From positions 1-64,000 of the forward strand of contig CASFAX010000004.1 in NCBI GenBank assembly GCA_949292945.1: a stretch of 64,000 bases of DNA. The letters are read 5' to 3'. This document shows, in pieces, positions 26,369 through 35,096 of this stretch. The notes beneath the pieces are model-generated. The model was not told the origin of the DNA, made no database searches, and saw only the letters and a program-made list of their open reading frames with translations. The first letter of the stretch is position 1. Each line of letters begins with the position of its first letter. The position numbers were made by a program, and so were the translations under genes. Source of the stretch: an uncultured Bacillota bacterium. Lineage in GTDB: Bacteria > Bacillota > Clostridia > Peptostreptococcales > Anaerovoracaceae.

Positions 26369-26676
26369 CGACAGGAAGATGCGGATTAACGGCATGGGAG
26401 CATGAAGGAGCACTGAAAAAAACGCCTGTGCCAGGTTAACGCGAAATAATAAAACTCTATGCAAATGGATGAACCATCTGCATAGAGTTTTTCTTTTGCC
26501 CGCTTCTGCCCGATTTACGCTTCGGCATCCGAAAGACGCGGCAGCCGTCACCGGAGGAAACGGCCCTGAGGCTTGGGGCTCCTAAACGGGCATTTAGCCG
26601 TTTTTACAATCCGGCCGGGAACGCAAAACGTGCATACGCCTGCTTTACCTGCCGATTTGCGAGATATGATAAGGCG
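26369..26676. other. Gene-free segment after opp1
   Basis: It holds the opp1 terminator and a weaker AAACGG/CCGTTT hairpin with five Ts near 26582-26606. Nothing else is recognisable before the 3' end of the leftward HxlR gene. Confidence 0.65.
26451..26497 (+). terminator. opp1 operon terminator
   Basis: AAACTCTATGCA pairs exactly with TGCATAGAGTTT; an inner GATG/CATC stem lies within the loop, and TTTTTCTTTT follows. Confidence 0.93.
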
Positions 26677-27009
26677 TTAAAGCCTGTTTTTATCTCCCCA
26701 TTCGCACATACCGTCCAGGATGGGGATCAGCGATTTACCGCGTTCCGTCAGGCTGTATTCCACCTTTGGCGGAATCTGCGGATATTCTTCCCGGTGGACA
26801 AGCTTGTCTGCCTCCAGCTCTTTCAAGGTGGAACTAAGCGTTTTGTAAGAAATTTCACCGATATATTTTTTCATTTCATTGAACCGTACGACGCCGAATT
26901 CCATCAGGGTATAAAGTATGGTCATTTTATATTTTCCGTTAATCAGCGACAATGTGTAGCTGAATCCGGTGGAACTGAGACGCTCATCGGAAATACATCT
27001 TTTACTCAT
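26677..27009 (-). CDS. HxlR-family transcriptional regulator
   Basis: The 110-residue winged-helix protein starts MSKRCISDERL. The DNA-binding core includes GKYKMTILYTLMEFGVVRFNEMKKYIG and SYKTLSSTLKELEADKLVHREEY, followed by the wing PPKVEYSLTERGKSLIPIL. An N-terminal Cys5 is typical of redox- or electrophile-sensing HxlR/HypR members. I chose 27009 because AGGAGA lies upstream. It is divergent from two flavin reductase genes, its likely targets. Confidence 0.9.
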   Translation of the reverse strand: MSKRCISDERLSSTGFSYTLSLINGKYKMTILYTLMEFGVVRFNEMKKYIGEISYKTLSSTLKELEADKLVHREEYPQIPPKVEYSLTERGKSLIPILDGMCEWGDKNRL

Positions 27010-27046
27010 TTTACACTCTCCTAAAGGTAAGTATTTAACCATATTG

Positions 27047-27075
27047 CAAGTACCGCACTTTAATGTGCGTACTTG
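27047..27075. promoter_or_regulatory. Candidate HxlR operator
   Basis: CAAGTAC...GTACTTG forms an imperfect palindrome with inner GCAC/GTGC in the divergent promoter region. HxlR proteins bind TAC(T)-N-AGTA palindromes of this kind. A related GTAAGTA lies at about 27027-27033. Confidence 0.5.
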
Positions 27076-27153
27076 TTTTTATTTCAATTCTCGCTAGAAT
27101 TTTAATATAAGCGCCGGGAAAAGTCAATCCCGCGAGAAGAGGAGGAAAATATA

Positions 27154-27699
27154 ATGAATAAGAAAATCGTTGTAATTACCGGAAGCCCGAGAAAAAATGG
27201 CAACAGCTTTGCCATGACGGACGCATTTGTCAAAGCGGCGGAGGAAAAAGGCCACATAGTTACCCGGTTTGACGCCGCCGATATGAATGTGGGCGGCTGC
27301 CATGCGTGCGAAACCTGTTATAAAACCGGGAAAGCCTGTTCCTTCGACGATGATTTCAACATCATCGCTCCGGCCGTTTTAGAGGCGGATACAGTCGTAT
27401 TCACTATGCCGGTGTACTGGTATTCCATCCCGGCACAGATTAAGGCGGTTATCGATAAGCTGTATTCGCTTTGCGTGGCGGGAAAGGATATCGCCGGAAA
27501 GGGCTGCGCGCTGATCGCCTGCTGCGAGGAAGATGACATGTCCGTTCTGGACGGCGTGCGGATTCCGGTCGAGCGTTCCGCGGCCCTGCTGAAATGGCAT
27601 ATGATAGACGAGGTGCTGATCCCGGGCGTACTGAATGCAGGTGATATCGAAAAAAGCGACGGATGCAGTCAGGCTGCTGCACTTGCGGACAAAATGTGA
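27154..27699 (+). CDS. NADPH-dependent FMN reductase-like flavoprotein 1
   Basis: The 181-residue flavodoxin-fold protein has the FMN phosphate loop GSPRKNGNS near the N-terminus and the PVYWYSIPAQIKAVIDK segment that surrounds the flavin ring. CHACETCYKTGKAC (about residues 49-62) gives a cluster of cysteines as in iron-sulfur flavoproteins, so an additional Fe-S centre is possible. It probably reduces quinones, nitro compounds or similar electrophiles. It is followed 17 bp later by a paralogue; both are likely controlled by the HxlR protein. Confidence 0.87.
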   Translation: MNKKIVVITGSPRKNGNSFAMTDAFVKAAEEKGHIVTRFDAADMNVGGCHACETCYKTGKACSFDDDFNIIAPAVLEADTVVFTMPVYWYSIPAQIKAVIDKLYSLCVAGKDIAGKGCALIACCEEDDMSVLDGVRIPVERSAALLKWHMIDEVLIPGVLNAGDIEKSDGCSQAAALADKM

Positions 27700-27716
27700 T
27701 TCAGGAGGAGATAGAT

Positions 27717-28268
27717 ATGAGTAAGAAAATTGTCATTCTGAACGGAAGTCCCCGCGGCAACGGTAACACTTCCACCCTTGTCAAAGCCTTTACAGAAGGC
27801 GCGGAAAGCGCCGGAAATACAGTAACCGGGTTCTTCCTGGACGATATGGATATCAACGGCTGCAAAGGATGTTTTGGCGGCCGCAGCAGACGGGACTGTC
27901 CGTGCGTACAGAAGGATGATATGAGCAGGATTTATCCGGCTGTCAGGGAATGTGACGTAATCGTCATGGCAACGCCGCTTTATTACTGGAACATGAGCGG
28001 CCAGCTCAGAACTGCCATTGACAGGCTCTTTGCCCTTGAGGAAGGGGATGAAAATCTGCTCAGGGGACATGACCGCTCCTGTGCCTTGCTGATGGCGGCA
28101 GAAGGGTACGGTTTTGAGGATGTAACCCTCTATTTTGACCATCTGATGGAACATCTGCGCTGGAAAAACCTCGGTCATGTTCTAGCAGGTGGAAATATGG
28201 ATGCTGGCGACATAAAAGGAAAACCGGAAATCCAGGCTGCCTATGACCTCGGAAAGTCCATTCAGTAA
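27717..28268 (+). CDS. NADPH-dependent FMN reductase-like flavoprotein 2
   Basis: The 183-residue paralogue of the previous gene has GSPRGNGNTST for FMN phosphate, ATPLYYWNMSGQLRTAIDR around the flavin and cysteines in NGCKGCFGGRSRRDCPC. I start at ATG 27717, after AGGAGGAG, rather than at the frame-open ATG at 27663, which overlaps gene 1. Function is as uncertain as for gene 1: detoxification of electrophiles or general flavin-dependent electron transfer. Confidence 0.87.
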   Translation: MSKKIVILNGSPRGNGNTSTLVKAFTEGAESAGNTVTGFFLDDMDINGCKGCFGGRSRRDCPCVQKDDMSRIYPAVRECDVIVMATPLYYWNMSGQLRTAIDRLFALEEGDENLLRGHDRSCALLMAAEGYGFEDVTLYFDHLMEHLRWKNLGHVLAGGNMDAGDIKGKPEIQAAYDLGKSIQ

Positions 28269-28409
28269 CCTTAGAAGAAGCATTATCTGCCTGAAACGGC
28301 CGCTCCCGGCTTCATCCGGCGGGACAAAAGCCGTTTTCTGAAAACCGCCGGGAGTTTGTCCTTACGGATTTAAAACCGCCGTAAACTTTGGTACTAAGCC
28401 CGATGCTAA

Positions 28410-28438
28410 TTGAAATATTCGGAGGAGGGAGATATAAT
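28410..28438 (+). promoter_or_regulatory. Sigma-70 promoter of the metA-lysC fusion
   Basis: TTGAAA (28410-28415) and TATAAT (28433-28438) are separated by 17 bp. A CTCCCGGC/GCCGGGAG stem lies upstream at about 28301-28353. No SAM riboswitch or T-box is recognisable. Confidence 0.7.
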
Positions 28439-28484
28439 AGGATGTATCTCGGTTTAAACGAAGCTTAAAAAGGAGATAACATAT

Positions 28485-30782
28485 ATGCCTATTAAAGTAC
28501 CTAACAATCTGCCTGCGGTTAAGACTCTCACTGAGGAAAATGTATTCGTCATGACCGACACCCGCGCCATGACTCAGGATATAAGGCCGCTTCAGATTCT
28601 CATTTTAAATCTCATGCCTACCAAGATAGACACGGAGACACAGCTCACAAGGCTTCTGGGAAACACGCCTCTTCAGGTGGAGCTGGAGCTTCTTCAGACC
28701 AGCAGCCACAAGGCTCAGAACACTTCCGAAGAGCACATGCTGGCCTTCTACAAGACCTTTGACCAGATAAAGCACAAGTATTACGACGGTCTAATCATAA
28801 CCGGGGCCCCCGTGGAGCTCATGGACTTCGAAGAGGTGGAATACTGGGACGAGCTGTGCGAGATAATGGAGTGGTCCAAGAGCCACGTCCACAGCACCTT
28901 CCACATATGCTGGGGAGCACAGGCAGGTCTTTACTATCACTACGGAATAAAGAAATACATTCTGCCGAAAAAGCTTTCGGGAGTATATAAGCATCACCTT
29001 GATTACAGCAAAGGAATGCTGTTCAGAGGCTTTGATGACGAGTTCTACGTACCTCATTCCAGAAACACGGAAGTGAGAAGAGAGGACGTGGAGAAGATAG
29101 ACGACCTTCGCATCATAGCAAGCTCTGATGAAGCGGGACTCTATGCGGTGAAGTCGAAAAACGACCGGCAGATATTCATAATGGGACATTCTGAATACGA
29201 TGCCGATACTCTATACAAGGAGTATATCAGGGATAAGAATGCCGGGCTTAATCCGGAGGTTCCGTGCAACTACTTCCCGGATGATGACGATACGAAGGAG
29301 CCTGTGGTAAAGTGGCGTTCCTGCGCAAACCTTCTCTACTCCAACTGGCTTAACTACTTCGTATACCAGTCCACCCCTTACGATCTCACTCAGATTCAGG
29401 CTGATGCTCCTGCCGACGTATATCAGGAGAGAGCGGAGCTTAAGGTGGCCAAGTTCGGAGGCTCGTCCCTTGCCGACGCCGAGCAGATGAAGAAAGCTGC
29501 GGACATAATTACAGGGGATTCCAGCAGGCGGTACGCGGTAGTATCTGCGCCTGGAAAGCGGTTTGACGGAGATGAAAAGGTTACAGACCTTCTCATAGAC
29601 TGTGCCGGATTTGCGGAAAAGGGAGATATGACAAAGGCTGAAGAGGCTTTGTCTGCTGTAAGGGAAAGATTCGAGCTTATAGCCGGCGGAATAGATCTTG
29701 CGAAACCTGCGGATTTTGACATAAACCGGGAGTTTGAGATAATAAAAAAGGCAGTATCAGGCGGAGCGGGCCGGGACTACGTGGCGAGCCGTGGAGAATA
29801 CCTTACGGCAAAACTCTTTGCAGCTTACATGGGCTGCGATTTTGTAGATGCGGCAGGGATAATATTCTTCGATGAAGACGGAAACTACGACGAGAAGAAG
29901 AGCGAGGCGGCAGTGGCGGCAGAACTTTCAGGACACGACAAAGCCGTCATTCCGGGATTTTACGGCTGCGATGAAAGCGGCAACGTGAAGACTTTTTCCA
30001 GAGGAGGCTCCGACATTACGGGAGCTATAGTAGCCGCAGCCACGGGAGCAGACCTCTACGAAAACTGGACCGACGTATCGGGACTTCTCATGGCCGATCC
30101 TGCCATAGTTAAAGACCCTCTCACCGTTCCCGTAATCACATATAAGGAGCTGAGAGAGATGGCCTACATGGGGGCTGCCGTAATGCACGAGGACGCCATA
30201 AGACCAGCGGCAAGGGTGGAAGTTCCCATAAACATAAGGAACACCAACAAGCCTTCTGACAACGGCACCATGATAGTGAAAAACGCCGATTACTACGAAA
30301 GCCCTCTGGACATTTCAGGCATATCGGGAAAATCGGGATATACGGCCATAGCCCTCGAAAAGACAGGCCTTAACGACGATCCGAAGTACAGAACAGACAT
30401 ACTGAGGATATTTGCGGGAAGGGGAATAAAGATAAGAAATCTCCTGTCCGGCATAGATTCCTTAAACATCATAGTCGGAGAGAAAATATCGGACGAATGC
30501 AGGGAAGGGCTTATTAAGGACATCAGAAAGGCCATCGCCCCTGATACGGTTTCCGTAAACGAAGGACTTTCAATAGTAGCGATAATAGGAAGAGACCTTT
30601 CCACGGTGCCCGCAATAGCCGTAAGGGTTCTTCAAGCCCTCGCAAACAAGAAGATAAACATAAAACTTATCGACCACGGCTCCGGAAAGATGAACATGCT
30701 GGTGGGCGTTTCAGACGATGACGCGGATATGGCGGTTCAGGCCATCTATAACGAGTTTTCCAGAGTGGGAGGCCACATATGA
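28485..30782 (+). CDS. Homoserine O-acetyltransferase-aspartokinase fusion
   Basis: One uninterrupted 765-residue frame joins two enzymes. Residues 1-302 are a full MetA: Cys142 in HICWGAQAG, His235 and Glu237 in GHSEYDAD are the catalytic set. Residue 111 is Glu, which in MetA enzymes favours acetyl-CoA over succinyl-CoA. After a short linker (about 303-318), residues 319-765 form an aspartokinase: [29 protein letters not shown] and two C-terminal ACT domains for feedback control. It would catalyse the first step of the aspartate pathway and the committing step of the methionine branch. asd and hom are not nearby. I know AK-homoserine dehydrogenase fusions, not this pairing. Confidence 0.93.
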   Translation: MPIKVPNNLPAVKTLTEENVFVMTDTRAMTQDIRPLQILILNLMPTKIDTETQLTRLLGNTPLQVELELLQTSSHKAQNTSEEHMLAFYKTFDQIKHKYYDGLIITGAPVELMDFEEVEYWDELCEIMEWSKSHVHSTFHICWGAQAGLYYHYGIKKYILPKKLSGVYKHHLDYSKGMLFRGFDDEFYVPHSRNTEVRREDVEKIDDLRIIASSDEAGLYAVKSKNDRQIFIMGHSEYDADTLYKEYIRDKNAGLNPEVPCNYFPDDDDTKEPVVKWRSCANLLYSNWLNYFVYQSTPYDLTQIQADAPADVYQERAELKVAKFGGSSLADAEQMKKAADIITGDSSRRYAVVSAPGKRFDGDEKVTDLLIDCAGFAEKGDMTKAEEALSAVRERFELIAGGIDLAKPADFDINREFEIIKKAVSGGAGRDYVASRGEYLTAKLFAAYMGCDFVDAAGIIFFDEDGNYDEKKSEAAVAAELSGHDKAVIPGFYGCDESGNVKTFSRGGSDITGAIVAAATGADLYENWTDVSGLLMADPAIVKDPLTVPVITYKELREMAYMGAAVMHEDAIRPAARVEVPINIRNTNKPSDNGTMIVKNADYYESPLDISGISGKSGYTAIALEKTGLNDDPKYRTDILRIFAGRGIKIRNLLSGIDSLNIIVGEKISDECREGLIKDIRKAIAPDTVSVNEGLSIVAIIGRDLSTVPAIAVRVLQALANKKINIKLIDHGSGKMNMLVGVSDDDADMAVQAIYNEFSRVGGHI

Positions 30783-31777
30783 TCTTAAAAAATGCGGTCC
30801 TTCACATAATGGATATGGTCTCAGACGTCTACGTTTTTTCTGAGAAGGAACTGGACATTCAGGGAGACGGAATAAGCGAATTCATAGACAGGCATCTGGA
30901 GAAGATAATGACAGACGGCGGCGCCAGGCGGGCGGAATTCAGCCAGTTCAGTGCTCTGAAGCAGGTTCTGGAGAAATACCTTTCCGGGGAAGTGACCTTT
31001 GTGGATTTTTCAAAGGCTGCGGCACAGCTCTTGCGAGACATTTTGTCAAAGGCTGACGAGCCGGAATCCATGGACTTTCTGGCGACGAGATTTACAGACG
31101 AAGCGGGAGAGTACATCGGACTTCTCCTTCTTCCCCATAAGACGGCTTTTACCCACAAAGTCATAAATGGAGACGAAGGGGCGGAAAACGTGATTACCAG
31201 ATTTTATGCAATGCTGCCGGCTTTGAGCCAGAGAATAAGCTCATATGCTGTCATAGACATCTCGGATTTGTCAGTATCCCTGGGAGACAAAAAGCGCAGC
31301 ATTGCAGGAGAGGACGTGGAGGTCATAGCCGACCGTCTTCTTCAGTGCGTGTGGGAACAGCCTCCGAAGGACTCGGTGAACAGGATAAAGAAAACCGTGG
31401 TAAAGGCCGCCGAGGAGTTCGGCATAAACAGCGCCGTAGCCGCAGGCAGGGCAAAGAACTACATCATAGAAAGCGCGGAGGAGCACAAGTCCTTTTCACC
31501 TCTGGAGCTTGGGGAACAGGTCTTCCGTGAAAATGAAGAGGCAAAGAGAGCGTTCAGGGAAAAAGCTCTGGAAGCCGACATTCCCGCCGCTGTAACGGTG
31601 GACATACCGAAGGTGGTAGACTCCATAAGGAGCCATAAGATAAAGACCGACACGGGCATAGAGATAAAGATTCCGGTAGAGTTTATGGAAAACGACAGGT
31701 ACGTGGAGTTTGAAAACAACTACGACGGAACCATTTCCATAAAGATAAAGAACATAGGTAAGATAGTGAACAGGTAG
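30779..31777 (+). CDS. Nucleoid-associated protein, YejK/NdpA family
   Basis: The 332-residue protein has the length and layout of the YejK/NdpA family (PF04245): an N-terminal [12 protein letters not shown] strand-helix, [26 protein letters not shown] and [11 protein letters not shown] regions, and a C-terminal beta domain ([13 protein letters not shown]). Family members co-purify with the nucleoid; some may modulate topoisomerases. Its start overlaps the stop of the fusion gene by 4 bp (ATGA), so it is translationally coupled to methionine/aspartate metabolism, an unexpected pairing. Confidence 0.82.
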   Translation: MILKNAVLHIMDMVSDVYVFSEKELDIQGDGISEFIDRHLEKIMTDGGARRAEFSQFSALKQVLEKYLSGEVTFVDFSKAAAQLLRDILSKADEPESMDFLATRFTDEAGEYIGLLLLPHKTAFTHKVINGDEGAENVITRFYAMLPALSQRISSYAVIDISDLSVSLGDKKRSIAGEDVEVIADRLLQCVWEQPPKDSVNRIKKTVVKAAEEFGINSAVAAGRAKNYIIESAEEHKSFSPLELGEQVFRENEEAKRAFREKALEADIPAAVTVDIPKVVDSIRSHKIKTDTGIEIKIPVEFMENDRYVEFENNYDGTISIKIKNIGKIVNR

Positions 31778-31791
31778 AAAGGATGTGAACT

Positions 31792-32517
31792 ATGGAAAGG
31801 AAACCAGAAATTGCAATACTGAGATGGGAGCAGGGCGATGTTCCGACAGGCCTTAAGCAGCTGGGAGACATAACGGGAAACAGCACGAATCCGGATTCAT
31901 ACCCGTTTCCCGTAAAGCTGGTAGAGGTGATGGGAGCCAACGTTGATACGGTAATCACCCATCCGAGCAAAAAGCTTCTGGCAGACATGATAGAAATCTC
32001 CAAGGAGCTCGTGGAAAAAGACGGAATTAAAGCCATAACCACCAGCTGCGGCTTCAACGCCATATTCCAGAAACCTATGGCAGAAGCTCTCAGCGTTCCG
32101 GTATTCACATCATCCCTTATGCAGGTTCCATTCGTTCAGCAGCTCATAGGTGCAGGCAGGAAGGTAGAGGTCATAACCGCAAACAGGGGATCCCTTACGG
32201 AAGAGCACTTCAGAGCCTGCGGAATCGGCCCGGAAATAGATCCTGTGGTAGTGGGACTTGAAGAAGCGGAAGAGTGGAGCAAAATATTCGACAGACCGGA
32301 TGAAAGCTTTGACCTTGAAAAAGTGGAAGGGGAGATCATAGGCGCCGCCCTTAAAGGCATAAAAGAAAATCCGTCAGTTGGAGCCATAGTCCTGGAGTGC
32401 ACCGACCTGCCGCCTTTTGCCAGAAAGATAGGCGAGGCGACGGGGCTTCCCGTGTTCGATTTCAGCTCCATGATGGGCCACATTGCCATGTCCCTGGGCA
32501 TTGTAAGGCTGTACTAA
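31792..32517 (+). CDS. Aspartate/glutamate racemase-superfamily protein
   Basis: The 241-residue protein belongs to the Asp/Glu/hydantoin racemase superfamily (PF01177). Two cysteines lie in the positions used as acid/base pair: TTSCGFNA (about residue 84) and VLECTDLPPF (about residue 203). The exact substrate is unknown; racemases, decarboxylases and maleate isomerases share the fold. It is the third gene of the fusion operon (14 bp after the yejK-like gene), with GAAAGGATG upstream. A role in D-amino acid supply or in Stickland substrates is possible. Confidence 0.78.
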   Translation: MERKPEIAILRWEQGDVPTGLKQLGDITGNSTNPDSYPFPVKLVEVMGANVDTVITHPSKKLLADMIEISKELVEKDGIKAITTSCGFNAIFQKPMAEALSVPVFTSSLMQVPFVQQLIGAGRKVEVITANRGSLTEEHFRACGIGPEIDPVVVGLEEAEEWSKIFDRPDESFDLEKVEGEIIGAALKGIKENPSVGAIVLECTDLPPFARKIGEATGLPVFDFSSMMGHIAMSLGIVRLY

Positions 32518-32550
32518 AAGGGAAAATGTAAATAAAAGAATATTGTAAGA

Positions 32551-32587
32551 AAGTCCTTGGATTGGTATGATCTTCGGACTTTTTTAT
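32551..32587 (+). terminator. Weak intrinsic terminator
   Basis: AAGTCC pairs with GGACTT around a long loop and is followed by a T-run (TTTTTTATTT). Confidence 0.6.
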
Positions 32588-32857
32588 TTAGTTAAACTCA
32601 ATTGACCGTGCGTGTAAACTTTTTCTGAAAAAAACTATGATTCGGTTGAATGAAATTCTATCATTTATAGTACTACTCTGATTCAGGTTTACTTTTTCAC
32701 TTCTAAACGTTTCAGGTAAGCTATAATTCGCAAGCGATTTTCTATCAAATTGGGAAAACATAGATGAAAGATAGAAAATCATTAAACCAAACCCAGATGC
32801 ATAGTGAAAATGTTTGAACTCACATCTGAATCGCACAGCACTTAACTGCTATAACCC

Positions 32858-32892
32858 CAGCGGAAGGATCTTTCGATTCCCCGCTGTTTTTA
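32858..32892 (+). terminator. Terminator abutting the grdX promoter
   Basis: CAGCGG and CCGCTG flank a 17 nt loop and are followed by TTTTTATT. The T-run touches the -35 element of the next promoter and would insulate it from upstream transcription. Confidence 0.65.
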
Positions 32893-32921
32893 TTGACAAG
32901 TTTTTGGCGGTGAAATATAAT
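32893..32921 (+). promoter_or_regulatory. Consensus sigma-70 promoter giving a leaderless grdX mRNA
   Basis: TTGACA (32893-32898) and TATAAT (32916-32921) are spaced 17 bp apart, a perfect consensus. The grdX ATG begins at 32928, 6 nt after the -10, at the expected transcription start. Confidence 0.8.
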
Positions 32922-32927
32922 ATCCCT

Positions 32928-33389
32928 ATGAAAAACGGGAAATATATAGTAATCACCAATAATCCGCTGGTGAACGAGGTCTACACGGACAAAAATTATG
33001 CGAATTTAATAGATGAAGTAAGGTTCAGAAGAGAGAAATCCCAGACTGATATCCTTAAGGAGGCGAGAGACCTCATATACCTGGGTGCTAAGCTTCTGAT
33101 TCATCCAATGATGGGCCGGGTGAAGCCCCATGAGACTCCGTATAAGTCGGTAATGTTGGAGTTGTCGGCGCGCGGGGAAGAGCTTGGAAAAGGAGAAGCC
33201 GCAGGCGGCGAAGGAACGCCTCAGGCTGATTACGAAAGCGTAATCGTAATAGAGGACAGCATTGCCATGACGGAGAAGCTTCTTAATAATTCGGCCTACA
33301 TAAAGTATTACGATGAGATAGACGCAGATCTGCAGTTTCTGGATAAACTGCTTCTGGACAGCGGCGTGGAAGAACTTGCGAGGGGTTAG
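32928..33389 (+). CDS. grdX: GrdX-family protein (copy 1)
   Basis: The 153-residue protein starts MKNGKYIVITNNPLV. GrdX proteins accompany glycine/sarcosine/betaine reductase operons; their function is unknown. Family-typical segments are VITNNPLV, ARDLIYLGAKLLIHPMMGRVKPHETPYKSVM. A longer frame to 32814 runs through a terminator and the promoter, so I place the start at 32928. There is no ribosome site because the mRNA appears leaderless. The sigma-54 activator gene follows 2 bp later, which suggests GrdX works with that regulator. Confidence 0.86.
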   Translation: MKNGKYIVITNNPLVNEVYTDKNYANLIDEVRFRREKSQTDILKEARDLIYLGAKLLIHPMMGRVKPHETPYKSVMLELSARGEELGKGEAAGGEGTPQADYESVIVIEDSIAMTEKLLNNSAYIKYYDEIDADLQFLDKLLLDSGVEELARG

Positions 33390-33391
33390 CT

Positions 33392-34852
33392 ATGGCGGTT
33401 TTTAAGGATTTTATAATGAACAATATCGACTACGTTCTCGTAGTCAATAAGGATTTTGAGATAGTGTACAGCTCCAGATTTGATCCCAGGACTAATCCAG
33501 GGTACGGGAGCAGGATGCAGAAGTATCACACTTTGTTCGAGATGTATCCGTCCGTAAACCCGGAGAATAGCTCCTTTGCTCAGTGCATGTCTACGGGAGA
33601 GATGATATATAACGACATCCAGGAGTTCTCCGACGCAGAAGGCAGGGTGTACGTCACTCAGAACCTGACGTTTCCTGTATTTCACGACGGAAAGATCGTG
33701 GGAGCGGTGGAGATAACCAAGGACATAACCACATGGGATCACGTGGAGAGGAGAAAGGGCGACGAAAAGCGCAGCCAGAAAAAGGACGAGATGAGGATTC
33801 TCTCAAGGTATGAGAGGGAGGACACCAGAAAGGTTACCTTTGACGACATACTTACCAGGGACGAGAGCATGAAAGTCGCCATAGAGCAGGCAAAGATATC
33901 GGCTGCAAGCAGCGGCCCTACTCTCATATATGGAGAAACCGGAACAGGTAAGGAACTCTTCGCTCAGGCCATGATAAACTACGTTTCCGGACCGGGACAG
34001 AAGGTTGTGGTGCAGAACTGCGCGGCAGTGCCTGAGAACCTGCTGGAATCCATACTCTTTGGAACCACCAGAGGCTCGTATACGGGAGCGGAGAATAAGA
34101 AGGGACTGTTCGAGGAGGCGGACGGAGGAATATTCTTCCTGGACGAGCTCAACGCCCTTCCGTACAGCGTTCAGGGAAAGCTTCTCAGAGTGGTTCAGGA
34201 GGGAACGTTCAGGCCTATAGGTTCAAATCGTGAAAAGCACGTAAACGTCAAAATAATAGCGGCTATGAACGTTGAGCCTATGACCGCCATCGAAAACAAC
34301 ATACTGAGAAAGGACCTTTTCTACAGGCTGTCGTCGGGGATGGTCTACCTTCCGCCGCTGAGGGAGAGGACGGACGACATCGAATATCTCACCGACAGGT
34401 ATATAACCTTCTACAACAGAAAGTACGGAAAGAACATAACCGGCATGTCGGATGCCTTGAGGGACATATTCTCAAGGTACGAATGGGAGGGCAACGTAAG
34501 AGAGCTTAAGCATGTCATAGAGTCCATGGTGAGCACTTCGTCGGACGATGCCTCCACCCTGACCGAAGGTAATATCCCTGTATACCTTCACGGAAAGATA
34601 AAGGCACTTAAGGTAAGGCCTGTGGAAGATGCGACAAAGGCGGCAGAGTCAGGGGAACCCGAAGAGATGGATTTTACCGCTGAGAATATGGATCTTAAGA
34701 AGACTCTGGAAGCTGTGGAGAAGAAGATGATCATATCCACTCTGACAAAGTGCAGGGGAAACAAGACTCAGGCCGGAAAGATTCTCGGAATACCGCGGCA
34801 GACCCTTAAATACAAGATGGATAAGTGGAATATAGAGGACGTGGAAAAGTAG
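33392..34852 (+). CDS. Sigma-54-dependent activator linked to grd (PAS-AAA+-Fis)
   Basis: The 486-residue enhancer-binding protein has three domains. A PAS-like sensor occupies about residues 1-112. The AAA+ domain (about 150-385) has Walker A GETGTGKE (181-188), GSYTGA (228-233, the GAFTGA loop that contacts sigma-54; Tyr for Phe) and Walker B FFLDE. The C-terminal Fis-type helix-turn-helix is GNKTQAGKILGIPRQTLKYKM. It should sense a metabolite and open sigma-54 promoters. Such a promoter stands directly downstream before the first grdE/grdB pair, with a palindrome repeated before nhaC and grdA. Confidence 0.92.
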   Translation: MAVFKDFIMNNIDYVLVVNKDFEIVYSSRFDPRTNPGYGSRMQKYHTLFEMYPSVNPENSSFAQCMSTGEMIYNDIQEFSDAEGRVYVTQNLTFPVFHDGKIVGAVEITKDITTWDHVERRKGDEKRSQKKDEMRILSRYEREDTRKVTFDDILTRDESMKVAIEQAKISAASSGPTLIYGETGTGKELFAQAMINYVSGPGQKVVVQNCAAVPENLLESILFGTTRGSYTGAENKKGLFEEADGGIFFLDELNALPYSVQGKLLRVVQEGTFRPIGSNREKHVNVKIIAAMNVEPMTAIENNILRKDLFYRLSSGMVYLPPLRERTDDIEYLTDRYITFYNRKYGKNITGMSDALRDIFSRYEWEGNVRELKHVIESMVSTSSDDASTLTEGNIPVYLHGKIKALKVRPVEDATKAAESGEPEEMDFTAENMDLKKTLEAVEKKMIISTLTKCRGNKTQAGKILGIPRQTLKYKMDKWNIEDVEK

Positions 34853-34904
34853 AGGCGGCCTGGGGTGCAGATTTTGCACACAGGGCAGACTTTAATTCCT
34901 GAGA

Positions 34905-34920
34905 CGACAAAATATTGTCG
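34905..34920. promoter_or_regulatory. Upstream activator site 1 (palindrome)
   Basis: CGACAA-N4-TTGTCG, a perfect 6 bp inverted repeat, lies 93 bp before the -24 element. Its core GACAA-N4-TTGTC recurs at 52198-52211 (TTGGC on the right) and 59444-59457 (GACAG on the left), both also upstream of sigma-54 promoters. Confidence 0.7.
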
Positions 34921-34983
34921 CGCACGATCGAAGAAGCGAAAAAAATTTAGCGAAAATCCCCGTTTTCTATAGATATAACGAAT

Positions 34984-35010
34984 AAAAGCCTTGGGAACCA
35001 AGGCTTTTTC
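34984..35010 (+). terminator. Terminator between activator gene and grd promoter
   Basis: AAAAGCCTTGG pairs with CCAAGGCTTTT around GAA, with TTTTT at the end. It lies between the activator site and the -24 element. Confidence 0.9.
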
Positions 35011-35012
35011 TA

Positions 35013-35028
35013 TGGCACGGTAATTGCA
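35013..35028 (+). promoter_or_regulatory. Sigma-54 promoter of the first grdE/grdB operon
   Basis: TGGCAC-N5-TTGCA is an essentially perfect -24/-12 element, 69 bp before the grdE-like start. Confidence 0.9.
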
Positions 35029-35096
35029 ATATACATAGTCAAACAAAACTTACCAGACTGCATTTTAAATAAATCTATTTCAGAAAGGGAAGACAG

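Larger units (their letters stand above)
32518..32927. other. Gene-free segment before the grdX operon
   Basis: It holds a terminator after the racemase gene (32551-32587), about 270 bp of AT-rich sequence without recognisable features, a second terminator (32858-32892) and the promoter of grdX. Confidence 0.7.

Noticed and set aside
28301..28484. SAM riboswitch or T-box upstream of the fusion gene
   Set aside because: A CTCCCGGC stem is present, but none of the conserved SAM-box or T-box sequence motifs could be found.
28485..30782. Fusion as an assembly or sequencing artefact
   Set aside because: Both domains are complete, the linker is in frame and short, and the catalytic residues of each half are intact. 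An artefact would usually truncate one half. Raw-read confirmation is still worthwhile.
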